Source: Episyrphus balteatus (taxonomy: Eukaryota; Arthropoda; Insecta; Diptera; Syrphidae). From it: DNA of 64,000 nucleotides. The first letter of the stretch is position 1. Every line of letters starts with the position of its first letter. Positions 1 through 11,817 of the stretch are shown here, one piece after another. Made by a program: the position numbers and the translations under genes. Under the pieces are notes generated by a model that did no database searches, had not been told where the DNA came from, and was given only the letters and a program-made list of their open reading frames with translations. Location: contig NC_079136.1 of NCBI RefSeq assembly GCF_945859705.1, positions 43,785,989 through 43,849,988 of the forward strand, read 5' to 3'.

Positions 1-640
1 TGTAGTTAATGTACCGTTATGTGTGATATATCAAACGAAAAGTAATATTATCAGCATGCTTAACAAAATTAAATAATTTGTATCTGCTCTAGATCAAAAG
101 AAAGAACGTCTTGAAAAACGTCTTATTTTACCGCTATCTCACAACTGTGACTACAAAATTAATTCAACTTTTGCACAAATATAATCCTACCTATTATACA
201 TCTAAAGTATAAATTTCATTCATTTATGTGTTGAAGAAAAAAAACATAAAAATAAAAAACGGTTAAGAACGGTAAAAAAAACTTGTAACAAAAAAACTTG
301 TTTTTTGAAGTGAAAACTTCTTTAGTATCGTAGTGATTTGAAACAAGATGAAACGAAAACACGACACGACTTCAACTTGTTATAACTTTTTTGTTTTAAT
401 AGATAGATTAATGAAATTTGTACTGTAGATAGGTAATTAAATAAATTATAACTGTACAAAATTTCAATTAATTTAATATTCAAAATTCGGAGATAACGGT
501 AAAAAGATGTTCTTTTCCAACACACGTTATATCTTTTGATCTAGTGCACATACAAATTTGATTTAACTTTAATACGCATGCTGATAACATAACCTTTTAT
601 TTGATATATCACACATAACGTTAGGTGCTCTACAAGTTAC
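1..640. mobile_element. Long inverted-repeat (foldback) element
   Basis: The first ~235 bases are an imperfect reverse complement of ~370-640. Matching blocks include GTTATGTGTGATATATCAAA (19-38 region against 600-620) and TTATCAGCATGC (49-60 against 566-577). The arms are separated by a ~130-base A-rich loop. No open frame of note lies inside, so this is a non-autonomous element. The left end may continue beyond the window, so target duplication cannot be assessed. Confidence 0.7.
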
Positions 641-1740
641 ACAATCTTAAATTGAAAAAAATTTAAAAATACCTCAAAACACCTGTGAAGATCTGTTGGC
701 GATGACCAGCTACCAGTGTAGGAAGTACCGTAATCTCAGTCTGGAAATTCGAGATGGTTGACTTTAAAAAATTCTAACTTCTCTTGTATACATCTTTGAA
801 ATAAGATCATTATACAAGGTGAAACACTAAGCTTTCACATGGTATAAAATTTTTTAGAGGTTGTCAAACAAAAAAATTGATTTAATAGCATGAGAACATA
901 AAAATAAATGTTTTTTTTTGCTTTTTGGATGAAATTTCATCGACTTTAAAAAATTCTAGCTCTGTTTGTAGATGTCTCATACATGTCTGATCGATATATA
1001 TATTTTGAGCTTAGACAATAAGCTTTCAAATGATATAAAATTTATATAGGTTGTCATATAAAAAACATGGATTTGAAGGTGATAGAATAAAAATAGATAG
1101 ATTTTTTCTATTTTTATTTTTTTTGCAAGAAAAATGATTTCTTAAGGTTTCACTTCTACCACGTGTGACTTGCACACATGATTTTTTTTTTTTTCGTTAT
1201 TTAGTCAAAAATCAATTTAAAAATACCAATTTTTTGCACAAGTATGCGCACGGTAATAGAATATATGATCTATATGTTTAAGGTTTTTTGAATGGTACGA
1301 AAAATTTATAAAAATAAAAACTCACCCAAAAATACCCCAAAAAAAAGTATTTTTCAAAAATTCAAAAAATCCGTTTTAGACCCCTATCTTTGTTTTTTAT
1401 TATTATCTTTTGAATGACGTTTTTTTGGCTGTCAAAAAAAATGTTCACTACTTTGTCAAAGATCTACCTCATGTTTTAGTTTAAAAAAAAAAAAAAAACA
1501 TTTATAACTTGGTTTTTATTTTTTTTTTTTTAGAATTTTTTCAATACTACTGTCAGCCCTACAATAAATTTATCAATTGATTAAAAAAAATTCAACTTTC
1601 TACAGCATCTTGTTTAGAAAATAGCCACTTTCTCTCAATTTTGTTTTACCCCTATTTACCCTATTAAATGACAAATTTTTTTAAAAATCCTTCAAATTTA
1701 TTAAAAATTAAGTAATTGTGCTTCAAATAAGCTATAGATA
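641..1740. other. AT-rich stretch without genes; one degenerate direct repeat
   Basis: No coding frame or recognised element. A degenerate direct duplication is visible: about 753-850 resembles about 941-1045 (shared GACTTTAAAAAATTCTA and AAGCTTTCA..TGGTATAAAATTT-like blocks), offset ~188 bases. The rest is homopolymer-rich sequence. Confidence 0.5.
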
Positions 1741-2364
1741 CGGTGACCATCCGTCCCGGGTTTTTATTTAAGAAAACCGGGACGTATAAGTGTCCCGTAT
1801 TTTGTAATTTGTCCCGTGATTGTCCCGTATTTGCACGTTCTCTGATTTTTGTATTCAACATTTTAAATAATTTGTACGGAAAACAAGAAAACATTGGTTG
1901 GAAATTAAAATTTTTCTAATTTTTCGGATAAAGCATTAAGCCTAGTACGCTGCTGAAGCAAAACGAAAATTTTTGTAAGTCTCCAGGTCAAAAAACTTTT
2001 GCTGCAAGAAAAATTGCCTGGACAAATAAATGGAGGTGACAAACGATTGAAAACTCTCCATATATTCTAGAACAGATAACAATTTCGTTACCTAAGTTGA
2101 GTAAAAAGCAGCTCAGCCGATTTTGATTAAAAAAATATTTTTTTGGTGGTTATTAACAGACCCATTTACTTGATTTCTGATTTCGTAAACGACTTAAATG
2201 ATTTCAACTAAAACTCCCAAAAAATCGTTCTTGATATCAAAATAAGTACAAATTATGAAAATTCTTTAAAAAAAAATTGAAATTTTTTGAAAAATCAATA
2301 TTTTCAAAACGATCCAATGAATTTGTTTCTGTCCCGGGTTTGGCTTCCAGAAATATGGTCGCCG
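1741..2364. mobile_element. Small TIR element with CGGTGACCAT ends
   Basis: The left end CGGTGACCAT (1741-1750) matches the reverse complement of the right end ATGGTCGCCG (2355-2364) with one difference. The motif GTCCCG recurs next to both ends (1753-1820, 2331-2338), including three close copies of TGTCCCGTRTTT on the left. TAGAT lies outside both ends (1735-1739, 2365-2369), but no longer target duplication is clear. The GTGACCAT/CCCGGGAC end style recalls some hAT elements; that placement is inference. Confidence 0.5.
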
Positions 2365-2544
2365 TAGATGATTTTTAGGTATATCACTAATAGTTTTTTA
2401 AAATTTTTAATTGAAATTTTTGCAGCACTGCAAAAAATTTCAAGTAGATCGGGAGAAAATGGCGTCACTTTTTCGTGGTGCAGCCACCATGGTTAATCGA
2501 TTTATAAGACGTTATCACGTATTAACAAAAAAAAACTAACTTAA

Positions 2545-3605
2545 CCCTCTACTGCATACGAAGCCAAATATGGTTTTGTCTATTTGTATGCACTTTTCTC
2601 TTCTCTGTCACAAAAAAATTATAAAGTTTCAATACAATCCTCTTCTTTGTGTTTCTGAGAACCCATAAGGATAGTTTTTTCGTGTGTCCGACACAAAATA
2701 AAGGTGTATTTTATGATCACAGGTGAGTCAATCAGTCGTGTGCATTGAAATCGAAAGTGTAGAATATATTCATACTTTAAGTTTTAATTACTCGTTTGTT
2801 TGGAAAGAAAAGTGAAATTAAAAATTTATTTTTGATCGATTGTCTTATTATGTACGCTATGAACCAATTTTTATTGAAAAAAAATTATTGGCCTGGTCTT
2901 GGCAGGGCAAAAAGTACGGAAGCCATATTTGGCTTCGTATGCATTAATAGGTTTTAAATCTACACAATTTGTTAAATTTTTTTGTTGGAAAATTTTGTTC
3001 CTTTACATTTTTGTTTGCTTGGAAGCTTCAGAAATGGAGCCCCTTCACTTTTAGAGACATTTTTTTACGTTAACCCCATTTCCAGGGGCGTAACCACAAA
3101 AAATTTAGGGGGAGGGAGGCTTACCTATAATATTTTTCAATAATTTTATTACTTTTTAGTTTTTTTAAGATCTGGGAGTGGGTGAAAATGTTTGAGCAAG
3201 ACTTACTTTGACAGTGGAAAGAATGTGAACCAGAAAAAAAAATATATAACGGAAAAAACAAATTGCTTTTCTCGGTTCCATGGCTTAAAATGAGCCAAAT
3301 TTGAATTAATTCTTAACCTTTTGTAATGCAATGTATTTATTTTACTTTATTTTGTTTTTAAATGATGAATATTTATATTTTGCTTTTTTTAATTTTATTC
3401 TTTACATAATCTGAATAAATGAAATTAGTAAAATTTCTTACCATTTAATGCATACGAAGCCAAATTTGGCTTATAAACAAATTTTTTAAACAAATTAATT
3501 TAAACAAATTTTTTAAATGTAAATCGTTTTGAAACAACCCAAAGAACCCATGTAAAGCATTTTTTAATTTTTTCGTCCGCTAATATTAATTCATGCAGTA
3601 GAGGG
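2545..3605. mobile_element. piggyBac-like non-autonomous element
   Basis: The 13-bp ends are a perfect inverted repeat: CCCTCTACTGCAT (2545-2557) and ATGCAGTAGAGGG (3593-3605). Each is flanked directly by TTAA (2541-2544 and 3606-3609). TTAA duplication with CCC-starting ends is the hallmark of the piggyBac superfamily. The 1,061-bp interior has no transposase frame. A palindromic block built on GCATACGAAGCCAAATTTGG occurs at the left end (2554-2573) and internally at 2919-2944 and 3449-3472; it may be a repeated binding site. Confidence 0.85.
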
Positions 3606-3609
3606 TTAA

Positions 3610-3893
3610 AAAAAAATGGTTTCTACAATTTTCAAAAAAAAAAAAAATCCAAAAATTCTTTGATACAAAAGAAATTAAATGGCATACTCAGTTCTAAGAT
3701 TGAAAGTTTAAACCATTCAAAACAGTGTTTTCGTTGTTTTTAAAAACAAATTTTAATCTTGTTTTACATTTCTTAAAAATAATGAAAAACAAAATTAAAT
3801 TTTTGTTTATAAATGTACTAAGAAATTTTAACAGCCTTAACAACTTTTACCATAAGATCAAGTTTACTATGTGCGACCCAGCCCTTTTTTAAA
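3610..3893 (+). repeat. mini-me-like repeat, 3' fragment
   Basis: This resembles the 3' third of the repeats at 32340-33315 and 45222-47252: an A-rich tract, a TGGCATACT-type block, then a tail ending AAGATCAAG..GTGCGACCCAG. The 5' part with the GTCT microsatellite is missing. It directly abuts the right TTAA of the piggyBac-like element. Confidence 0.5.
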
Positions 3894-5858
3894 TAAATTG
3901 TAATTTTACTGCACAATTGTTAAAAATTAAATGTCTTAGCTAATAGAATTTAAACTTTGTAAAAAACCATATGATGAATCAACAAAATTTTAATACAAAA
4001 AAAACTTCTTAATAGTCTTACACTATAATATTACTCTTGAGGAACTTTGTTCGGTTTCGGGGTGAAAGAAAATTTTCGTTCTCATCGGATATAGTTTCAT
4101 AACTTTGAAAAGACTAATTGCAAAGTTTGCACAACCTTTGAGGTTTCCACTTGAGGTATCTTTGCCTTTATTCCACGAAGTAGCTTGGTATACCTTCACA
4201 TAAAATCTTTAGTATTTGACGTTCACTTATATAAGGACAACTTCGTCCTCACACAAAACCATAACCACCCACACGCGACATTGCAATTTTACTTCATTTT
4301 TAAATGGTAGGTACCTTACGTTTATAATGGCGATGGCTTTTGACTGAGTGAGGTTATTTTTTTACTTTTAGTGGATAGAGTTTTCTTTTAAGTATAAAAT
4401 TGTAGAAAATTATAATTTTCTCTATTCAGCACTTTTCTTTGAGGAAAAAGATGCAATTTTTGAGTTTTTCTTATGCTACTGACTAAAGACAACATTCATG
4501 ATTTTACTGGGAACTCGTACCTACCTTTTACGAAAGGCACCTAAATTTCCAGGAAGAAGATTTACCATTTCTAAGAAGGTGCATTTTTTTATCTCAAGTT
4601 CAACTTTCTTACGAATCCTTAAATTGCCTCATATTTCCAAGTTCATAATAAAACTTAAAGCATTTACTCTTTATAGGAGCTTTAACGGAGTATAATAGGT
4701 ACTATTATTATCGATTCATTGTTTGATAACGAGAAAAAAAAACTCATAATGTAGATGATTTTTGCCGTTATTATTATTGTTGTTGTTGTCAACACACACA
4801 CACACAACAATCTGCACTAAAGCAAATTGAATAAAGACGTATTTCTATAGTGGTAATTCTCTCTCATTTCAATGACGTGATTATATCACTTTGAAGATAC
4901 TAAAAGTCAGATAAATAGAATTTCACTTCCTTTCGCATACCATACACTCAAATTCGTTGATATTTTATAAATAAGCTTACTTATCTCTAAATGTAGTTGT
5001 ATATAGTAGTCAGTCCCCTCTTTCCATATAATAATGAAGATTCTTTTTTTTTTTTTTTTTTTTTTTCCTTTAGCATAAAACCAACAAACATTCTTCCTCA
5101 TGCTCCAAATGCTGCTATTGAGCATAAAAATACTATTCCATTTGATTTGGGCTTAGGATGTTTATCACGTTTTCGTTGTGTTTTGATATCACATCGTGTC
5201 TTCGTCGTTGTCGTAGCAGCACGTGTGACCCTTCTGAAGATGACTTTAAGTAAAATAATGGAATCAAAATGAATAGCCACGAACCTTGAAAGAGGCAATT
5301 CTCTCAGCTAAGAAGAAGAAAAAAAAAAATAAAGTATTTTCATTAAAAATGAAGTAGAAGTTCAGTTAAATCTTGAAGTACGAGTATTTTTTTGAGAAAT
5401 TTGGTTGTAAGTAGACAAATAAAATTTTGTTGTACCTAGCTACTTTGGTGAATAAGCTGTGTTTTTATTTTTTTTACTGGGAAATCAATATTCAAACCAT
5501 TAAGCATTTTTATTGGTTTCGACATTTAGTGTTTCATTTATTCCCATGAACGTATGAGACTAAAGGGGCGAAAGGCTTTTAAATCTTTTTATCAGTACCT
5601 AATTTAAGCTAACTGGCACATAATTTTTGTATTGAAGAAGGATAAATGGTTATTAAAGTAGTCTGTCTCATTCTCATCTTTCAGGAGTTGCGAAGGACTC
5701 TCTGCTGGTAAATGATTTTTGAATGAATGATAAATATTTGAACTTGAAGGTCGAATAACTGAAAAAAAACCGCGAATCACACCCACTTTACATGGAGAAA
5801 AAACAACGTTAAGAATGACTTTACTTTTTTTGGTACCTATAGGTACCTATTTTTAAAT
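3894..5858. other. No gene recognised; microsatellites only
   Basis: The stretch contains a compound microsatellite at 4769-4807 (TTA, TTG, then CA repeats) and a 22-base T run at 5045-5066. Short open frames at 4498-4695 and 4997-5298 overlap each other on both strands and include homopolymer-coded residues, so I do not call them genes. Confidence 0.6.
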
Positions 5859-5859
5859 A

Positions 5860-6193
5860 TACAGAGTGTCCCGGGATATATTCTAAGAAAAAAATTCTTC
5901 TACAGTAACTCTCTATCTGCAAAGTTGATACCCTTAAGCGATGATTTAAGAAAACGCTTACATTAGCATGCTTTTACTCATGTAAATGTTAATAACTCTG
6001 TTAATACTTACGATAAAAACTTCATTAATGTCTTGATTTTTTGAAGAAATGCCAAAGTAAGCGTTTTCTTAAATCATCGCTAAGGGGTATCAACTTTGCA
6101 GACAGAGAGTTGTTACTGTAGAACAATTTTTCTTAGAATATACCCAAGAATCATCCCTCAAAATCTTCTTATCTCATCTCGCGACACCCTGTA
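5860..6193. mobile_element. Palindromic MITE with TA target duplication
   Basis: Ends read TACAGAGTGTC (5860-5870) and GACACCCTGTA (6183-6193), flanked by TA at 5858-5859 and 6194-6195. Long arms follow: the stretch containing CAAAGTTGATACCCTTA and GCGATGATTTAAGAAAACGC near 5917-5960 is repeated inverted near 6060-6105. The loop is ~100 bases. TA duplication fits a Tc1/mariner-type mobiliser; the family is unassigned. Confidence 0.75.
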
Positions 6194-6443
6194 TAGTAGT
6201 TTAATATACCAAGAAAATAAAAAAAGAAGTTAAGTTATATCTGCATTATTTTCTCTCTATGTAGGATCAACAATTACTTAGTTTTGATGTTGTTTGTAAT
6301 TTCTATTTTTAGTAAGCCCAAGGCATAGCATCTAGCGATTCACCGTCTAAGAAATATGCGTCTTGGTCGCTGCTATCAGGGAGTCAGGCATAGAAACCTC
6401 AAATTCAAACGCACTTTTAATAACGCACAAAGAATCCAACAAC

Positions 6444-7400
6444 TAGGGCTGTAAAAGTAACGACAAAATGAGTACCCGCATGTATACGTTACTTTTGATA
6501 CTAGTACCCGCATCAATAATATCGTTACTCGTTACTTTCGTATGTTTCGCATTTTTCGCATATTTCGTATGTTTCATGTGTTTCGCATGTTTCGTTACTT
6601 TCGTTACTTTCGCATGCTTCGTGTGTTTCGTACATTTCGTATATTTCATGTATTTGATACGTTTCGTATGTTTGGTATTTTAAGTATGTTTCGTACATTG
6701 GTATAAGGGTGTACAAATTTTTTTTTTTGAAAAAAACCAAAAACAATTTCTGTAATCTAAGCTACATTTTAAGGTCATAAACATTATAATTAGTTGCGGC
6801 ATTCTCATGTAATAAGAGTTTAAAGGTAGCTATATTGAATTTTTTTCGTTTTTTTTTTAATCAAACGTGGAAACTTTTTTGATTTTTTTTCCAAATTTTT
6901 TGAGGAAACTTTGGTAATTTTTTGTTTATATTCTTTCAGTAATCTTATCACAATTCTTTATAGACCTTTATTTCAAAAGTGCAACGCGCAGATCTCGAAA
7001 TATTAACAATTCAATACAACCATGTAGAACAATTTTTCATTTATTTTTTCTATTGAGAGTGATTTTCAAACCTCGTTTTCTCTGCTTTTTTTTTGTGTTG
7101 AAAATTTTGCACCGAAAATAAACTAAAGATAATTATCTGCAGTTAGCATTCTGACTATTGTTACGATACCGACACGAGATGCGAAATGCGACAAATTGAG
7201 TGTATCACTTCATTTCGTATCTCTTACATCGGATTTTGTATTGAATCGTATCTCGTACGTTTCGTATGTTTCGTTACTTCAGTACCCAGTAACGAAACAT
7301 ACGAGTAACGATTCTGTTTAGAAAGTAACGTTTCGTTACTCGTTACTGAAGTGAATACCCGCATTTTAGTAACGAATACATATGATTTGCTACAGCTCTA
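6444..7400. mobile_element. hAT-like non-autonomous element with 8-bp duplication
   Basis: The element begins TAGGGCTGTA (6444-6453) and ends TACAGCTCTA (7391-7400). It is bounded by perfect 8-bp direct repeats CCAACAAC at 6436-6443 and 7401-7408, the duplication size typical of hAT transposons. Subterminal sequence is built from GTAACGA/TCGTTAC repeats at both ends. Positions 6535-6680 are a minisatellite of TTTCGTATG-like units. No transposase frame remains. Confidence 0.85.
6535..6690. repeat. TTTCGYATG minisatellite
   Basis: About fifteen degenerate ~9-10-bp units (TTTCGTATG, TTTCGCATG, TTTCATGTG) run in tandem inside the hAT-like element at 6444-7400. All open frames across it simply translate the repeat. 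Confidence 0.7.
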
Positions 7401-7949
7401 CCAACAACCCATTTTAAATTGTACTTAATCGACTTCAATCCATCGTTTGCTGAATACCGCCATTGTACCGCGTAGCATGAACTTAGTTTTTTCAAGGAGC
7501 TCGTACAAAATGTCTTTGGCGGCGGCGGCGTGTCGTCTTTCTCCTTCAGACTTATGTTGGCTAATTTAGGCTTGATGCGTATAGCTGTTAGTTAAAGCTT
7601 AGAATATTCCTTATAAATCTACACCGTACTACGGGTCCGCATACAGAGGCGGCGCTAGACCAAAATGAGGCGTGTGCTAGAGTACATTTTCGGGGCCCCT
7701 GAGAAAATGAATTTGGACTATTATTTTGAAAAAAAATATCAAATCTTCCGTCCAAGTTCAAGTTCAAAATTCTAATAACAAACTTAAGACAAAACGTTTC
7801 ATTTCAATGTAAGCCCTGTTCCTTTGGGAGGTGGCAAAGTACTACTAGTAGTTTACTAGCGATTTCCAAGACAGTAGATGATAGAACTAGATTAACCAAA
7901 ACATCTACTATTAGAAGACTACCACTTCCAATGGAACAGGGCTGTAGAT

Positions 7950-8330
7950 GAAAAACAAAATGCACGATTCTCTCGAACTTTTTCTTAAGTTTCAGATTGC
8001 TTTAATTTTTAAAACTTTTTATATAAATAAGATTTTTTGTTAAATGTTCTAAAACGTACATATCAAAAAAAAAAAAAAATAATTCTTTCTTCAAATTAAA
8101 CAAAAAAACAACATCTAGAATGAATTTCAGCAATTTGATTTCTTTTATTAGGGAGCGTTTTTAGAAAAAATGAAAATCGTTAGAAATCGCTATAAACATT
8201 TTTCGGAAAAAAACTGTTTTAAGTAAAATTGATATGAAATTTTGCAGAAATTTTTAATCTACATTCCAAATTTCAGAAAAATTAAATGCAAAATTTTCTA
8301 AAATTTGACAATTCAAATAAAAATCAAACT
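7950..8330 (-). repeat. mini-me-like repeat, 3' fragment
   Basis: Read on the minus strand, this resembles the 3' part of the repeat at 53172-53520: AAAATGCACGA, then a CAATTTGATTTC-type block, then GTTAGAAATCG-type sequence. The microsatellite half is absent. It sits inside the hAT-like element 7644-11574. Confidence 0.4.
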
Positions 8331-10021
8331 TTCTTCATCAAAATAAAAACTAACACTTGATTGCTTTTTTGATTAAATTGTACTTTTCTAAAATTGGTAC
8401 AATATAATATAGCTTTTTATTTTAATGTAGAAATTCTTGTTTTCGTCAGTTTCTCGGTTTCTTTTTTAGAATATAAAAGCATCAATTACCAATTGGAAAA
8501 GGGGAATAAATCCATCTCATCTTATTGTTGGCAAAACGCAAATAACTGCACAACTTCTTTTATAGTTCTAAGAATGTGGTTAGGCTAGTCTCACGTTAGT
8601 CTTAAAATTTGAAAATTTACAATTTTCAAACAACCTATAATATAGCTGAGTGCCATTGCTATATTAAAATAAAAAAAATAAAATTTATCAGTAGGAAGAA
8701 GGAAATAAGGCCGGGATTTATTTCTTTCTTTAAACTATTGTTTTTTTTAAATCACTTGTATATGTATATGATTTCTATTAGAAAATCGTTTTTTTTTTCT
8801 CTTTCTTTTGTATAGAGACAAGATTTACATCAAAATGTAATTTTAGGAATATTGAGGACTTATTGCTTCTTTTAATTGGTGATTCAATTTTGCTTTTGAG
8901 TTGAAGAAGAAGAGACCGAAAAAAACCAAGGGGCTCCCCCTGCCAAATACAAGGAAGATATATAAAAAATTGAAATTGTTTTTGTTGATGTTTGCTTACC
9001 TCTGTTAGATACTTATCAATCATTTGATTTTTTTTACGAAAAAACTGATAAATTATTCGCGTGTTTGTTTGAGCAAAATTTTTGATTTAAAACGGGTTTT
9101 TAAAGTTTGGTGGATTGTAAATCCGTCCGTATTTTGAAACATCAATGAATCCGCAAAATGTGTTCGAATACAGAATTTCGAACAGCGAAAATTCAAAAAT
9201 TCCACTGAACAAAATGGTCCTTTTTAATCATTAAATTGGTGGCGGAAAACAGAAATGTTCTTAAGTCCTAAGTAACAAACTGTTTAAATTAGTGATGGGA
9301 ACTATCGAATAAAAACTATCAAACTATCGATAGTTGTAAAATATTCATTCATTCGATAGTTTAAAATCATTCATTCGAATAGTTTTTTCGTTCGATAGTT
9401 TTTTATTCGGTAGTTTTTTCATTCGATAGTTTTTTATTCGATAGTTTTTTCATTCGAATAGTTTTTTCGTTCAATAGTTTTTCATTCGATAGTTTTTTCA
9501 TTCGAATAGTCTTTTCAAACGATAGTTTTTTCATTCGAATAGTTTTTTCGTTCAATAGTTTTTTATTCGATAGTTTTTTCATTCGAATAGTTTTTTCAAA
9601 CGATACCTAGTTTTTTCATTTGAATAGTTTTTTCAAACGATAGTTTTTTCATTTGAATAGTTTTTTCAAACGATAGTTTTTTCATTTGAATAGTTTTTTC
9701 AAACGATAGTTTTTTCATTTCAATAGTTTTTTCAAACGATAGTTTTTTCATTTGAATTTTTTCATATTCAGTTACTGTTATGGTAAAGAAGAAAAAGAAA
9801 GGCGGCACGGTGCATGAAAAGAATAGAAGTTATCTGTCCGTCAGTACGGTGTCATAAAAAAGTGACAAAAGAGAAAAAACTAACTCTCTGACCTGGAAAG
9901 CGGAACATGTTCATTGTTCAGCCAGTGTATAGTTTATGATCCTAATTAGTGGGAAAACCCATATTTTCAATCACTTGACGAGACATGGCGCCGGAAGAAG
10001 CAAAACATTCGCGCACGCACA

Positions 10022-10261
10022 AACAGCAGGTATCTGTGTCAACAAGTGGATTTTCTAAAGGGTTGTTTATCGGCTAGACAAAAATATGATGCAACTGTGT
10101 GGTTGGTTTGGATTATTGTATATACTTTTGATATTTGCAATTTTGCATGTGGACGAGCAAAAATAGAGAGGAAGAGGAAAGAAATCCTTTCCAGTGATCA
10201 TTTCTCGATTATTTTTTTTCCTTTTTTTTACGATTTTTATATTATGTACTTCAATGTATGA
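10022..10261 (+). pseudogene. Possible hAT transposase remnant (very uncertain)
   Basis: An open frame here has a stretch rich in aromatic residues and tryptophans (LSARQKYDATVWLVWIIVY). It follows DNA that, in another frame, reads NHLTRHG, similar to the second half of a BED zinc finger. hAT transposases have a BED finger followed by a W-rich segment of this kind, and the location inside a hAT-like element fits. There is no DDE core and frames are broken, so this is a suggestion only. Confidence 0.25.
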
Positions 10262-10845
10262 TGGATGCTTCTTTAAGTGTCTTTGATATCTAAAAGTTTT
10301 TTTTTATTCGATACCTACATTAATTGATATTCATTTTAATTAACATGTTTTTTTATTAATTTTTGTTTTGTTAGTTTTTATAGTTCCAAAGTTTATAAAA
10401 ACTGTTCTTTTTTACTATTTAAGCAGTTCTTATGTATTAAAATGAAAATTTTGTTTTTTTTTTGGTTTTACGAGACATAATAACATTTTGTTTCTTTTTG
10501 TGCGCAAATGTTTTGCCTCAGTGTGGGTTTTCCACTGTTTTCGTTTTAATTTAAATCATATAGCAAAAATTGGGCATCTTCCTTTCTGATTCAGTACTTG
10601 TTATTTATTATTTAATGTAATTAAAATAAACTGCAAACAGTAAAATAAAGTATGTCCTTTACAAGGTCAATATATTAGTAAAAACTGTAAAAAATAAATC
10701 GGATGAAAAAATTGTGAGTAAAAACTAACTGAATATTTGATAGTTTTTATTCGATAATTTATTCCATAGTTTATTCGATAGTTTTTATTCGATAGTTTTT
10801 ATTCGATAGTTTTTATTCGATAGTTTTATTCGAAAGTTTTTATTC

Positions 10846-10902
10846 GAATGAATGAATGAATGAATGAATGAATGAATGAATGAATGAATGAATGAATGAA
10901 TG
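10846..10902. repeat. (GAAT)n microsatellite
   Basis: About fourteen uninterrupted GAAT units inside the nested hAT-like element, next to its ATTCGATAG subterminal array. Confidence 0.9.
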
Positions 10903-11817
10903 AAATATTCGATAGTTCAAATCATTCAGTTATTAACTATCGATAGTTCAAATCATTCAGTTATTAACTATCGATAGTTCAAATCATTCGATAGTTCCCA
11001 TCACTAGTTTAAATTGCTAGAAAGTGTAAAAAAAATCAGTTTAGGTATATAAATTGCGAGCGTAAGCGAGCAAAGAATTTTTTTTAAGGGAAGTAAAGTT
11101 TACCCATTCTTAACCTTTACAAAAACTTATTTCATACAATTTTAAATACTTATACAAAATTGAAAAATAGAAAAAAGAAAAAAAAAACTGTTTTTATCAC
11201 TGAGATTTTGTATTTTAAATTTAATTGGGAATTTTAAAAGCAAAATTTTAGATAATCCAAGTTGCTTGGCAAACTAATTATCTGCTTCACTTGAGAAAAA
11301 AAAACAAACAATAATCTTAAATTGTTTAATTTATTTTTTCTTTCCTACTTTTGCAAAAAGTGGCCAATGTATGCTTCGACTCATCTCGATGGAATTATGG
11401 AAATCGAGTGGAAACAAGCCAATTTCAATTATTTGATTGTTTTGAATAGAGAGAAGAGACATGGTTTTTCGGATTTATTATTTCTGAGACATTTTCATTT
11501 AGCGACCGCGGGGCCCCTCTAAGCGCGGGGCCGTGTGCGGGGGCACACTCCGCACACCCCTTCCGCCGCCTCTGTCCGCATACAAATGAGCGCTGTAAGT
11601 GATAGCAATCATCGTAGTAGATGTCAAGTGTCTTTTATTTTCTCTTTTTTCGTTTTTTTCAGCTTTAAGTGATCTATAAAAGAACCTGAAATAACAAGTT
11701 TAAAGCCGAAATTCATTGTTTTTATTTCGTTTTCAGGGTTTGTCATTAGTAAATCCGACCTTATCCAAAGCTTGTTGTTACAAAACTTCCTCCAACATAA
11801 CGGACTATAAGTGATTA

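Larger units (their letters stand above)
9290..11005. mobile_element. Nested hAT-like element built on ATTCGATAGTTTTT repeats
   Basis: Ends TAGTGATGGGAACTATCGA (9290-9308) and TCGATAGTTCCCATCACTA (10987-11005) are perfect inverted repeats over 19 bp. The flanking 8-bp duplication GTTTAAAT is exact (9282-9289, 11006-11013). Most of the left third (9310-9760) is tandem TTCGATAGTTTTT/TTCAAACGATAG units. The right end has the same units in inverted orientation plus (GAAT)n. A central, less repetitive segment (9770-10740) may hold transposase remnants. Confidence 0.9.
7644..11574. mobile_element. hAT-like element carrying a nested hAT-like element
   Basis: Inverted ends CAGAGGCGGCG (7644-7654) and CGCCGCCTCTG (11564-11574) are perfect over 11 bp. 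They are flanked by identical 8-bp duplications TCCGCATA at 7636-7643 and 11575-11582, as in hAT transposons. Subterminal GGGGCCCCT occurs near both ends (7693-7701, 11510-11518). Total length is 3,931 bp, of which 1,716 bp plus one 8-bp duplication belong to the younger insertion at 9290-11005. A mini-me-like fragment also lies inside (about 7950-8330). I see no intact transposase. Confidence 0.85.

Noticed and set aside
3078..3120. Solo hAT-like end CAGGGGCGTAACCA
   Set aside because: No partner inverted end or 8-bp duplication found nearby; could be chance or a decayed fragment inside the piggyBac-like element.
6443..6746. Frames with THK/CF-type repetitive residues
   Set aside because: Direct translation of the TTTCGTATG minisatellite on both strands.
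7500..7560. Short ATG frame with an alanine run (GCG repeat)
   Set aside because: Only ~20 codons, driven by a GGC trinucleotide repeat; no supporting context.
9290..11005. CRISPR-like array (regular repeats)
   Set aside because: Repeats are contiguous minisatellite units without unique spacers, in eukaryotic-type DNA.
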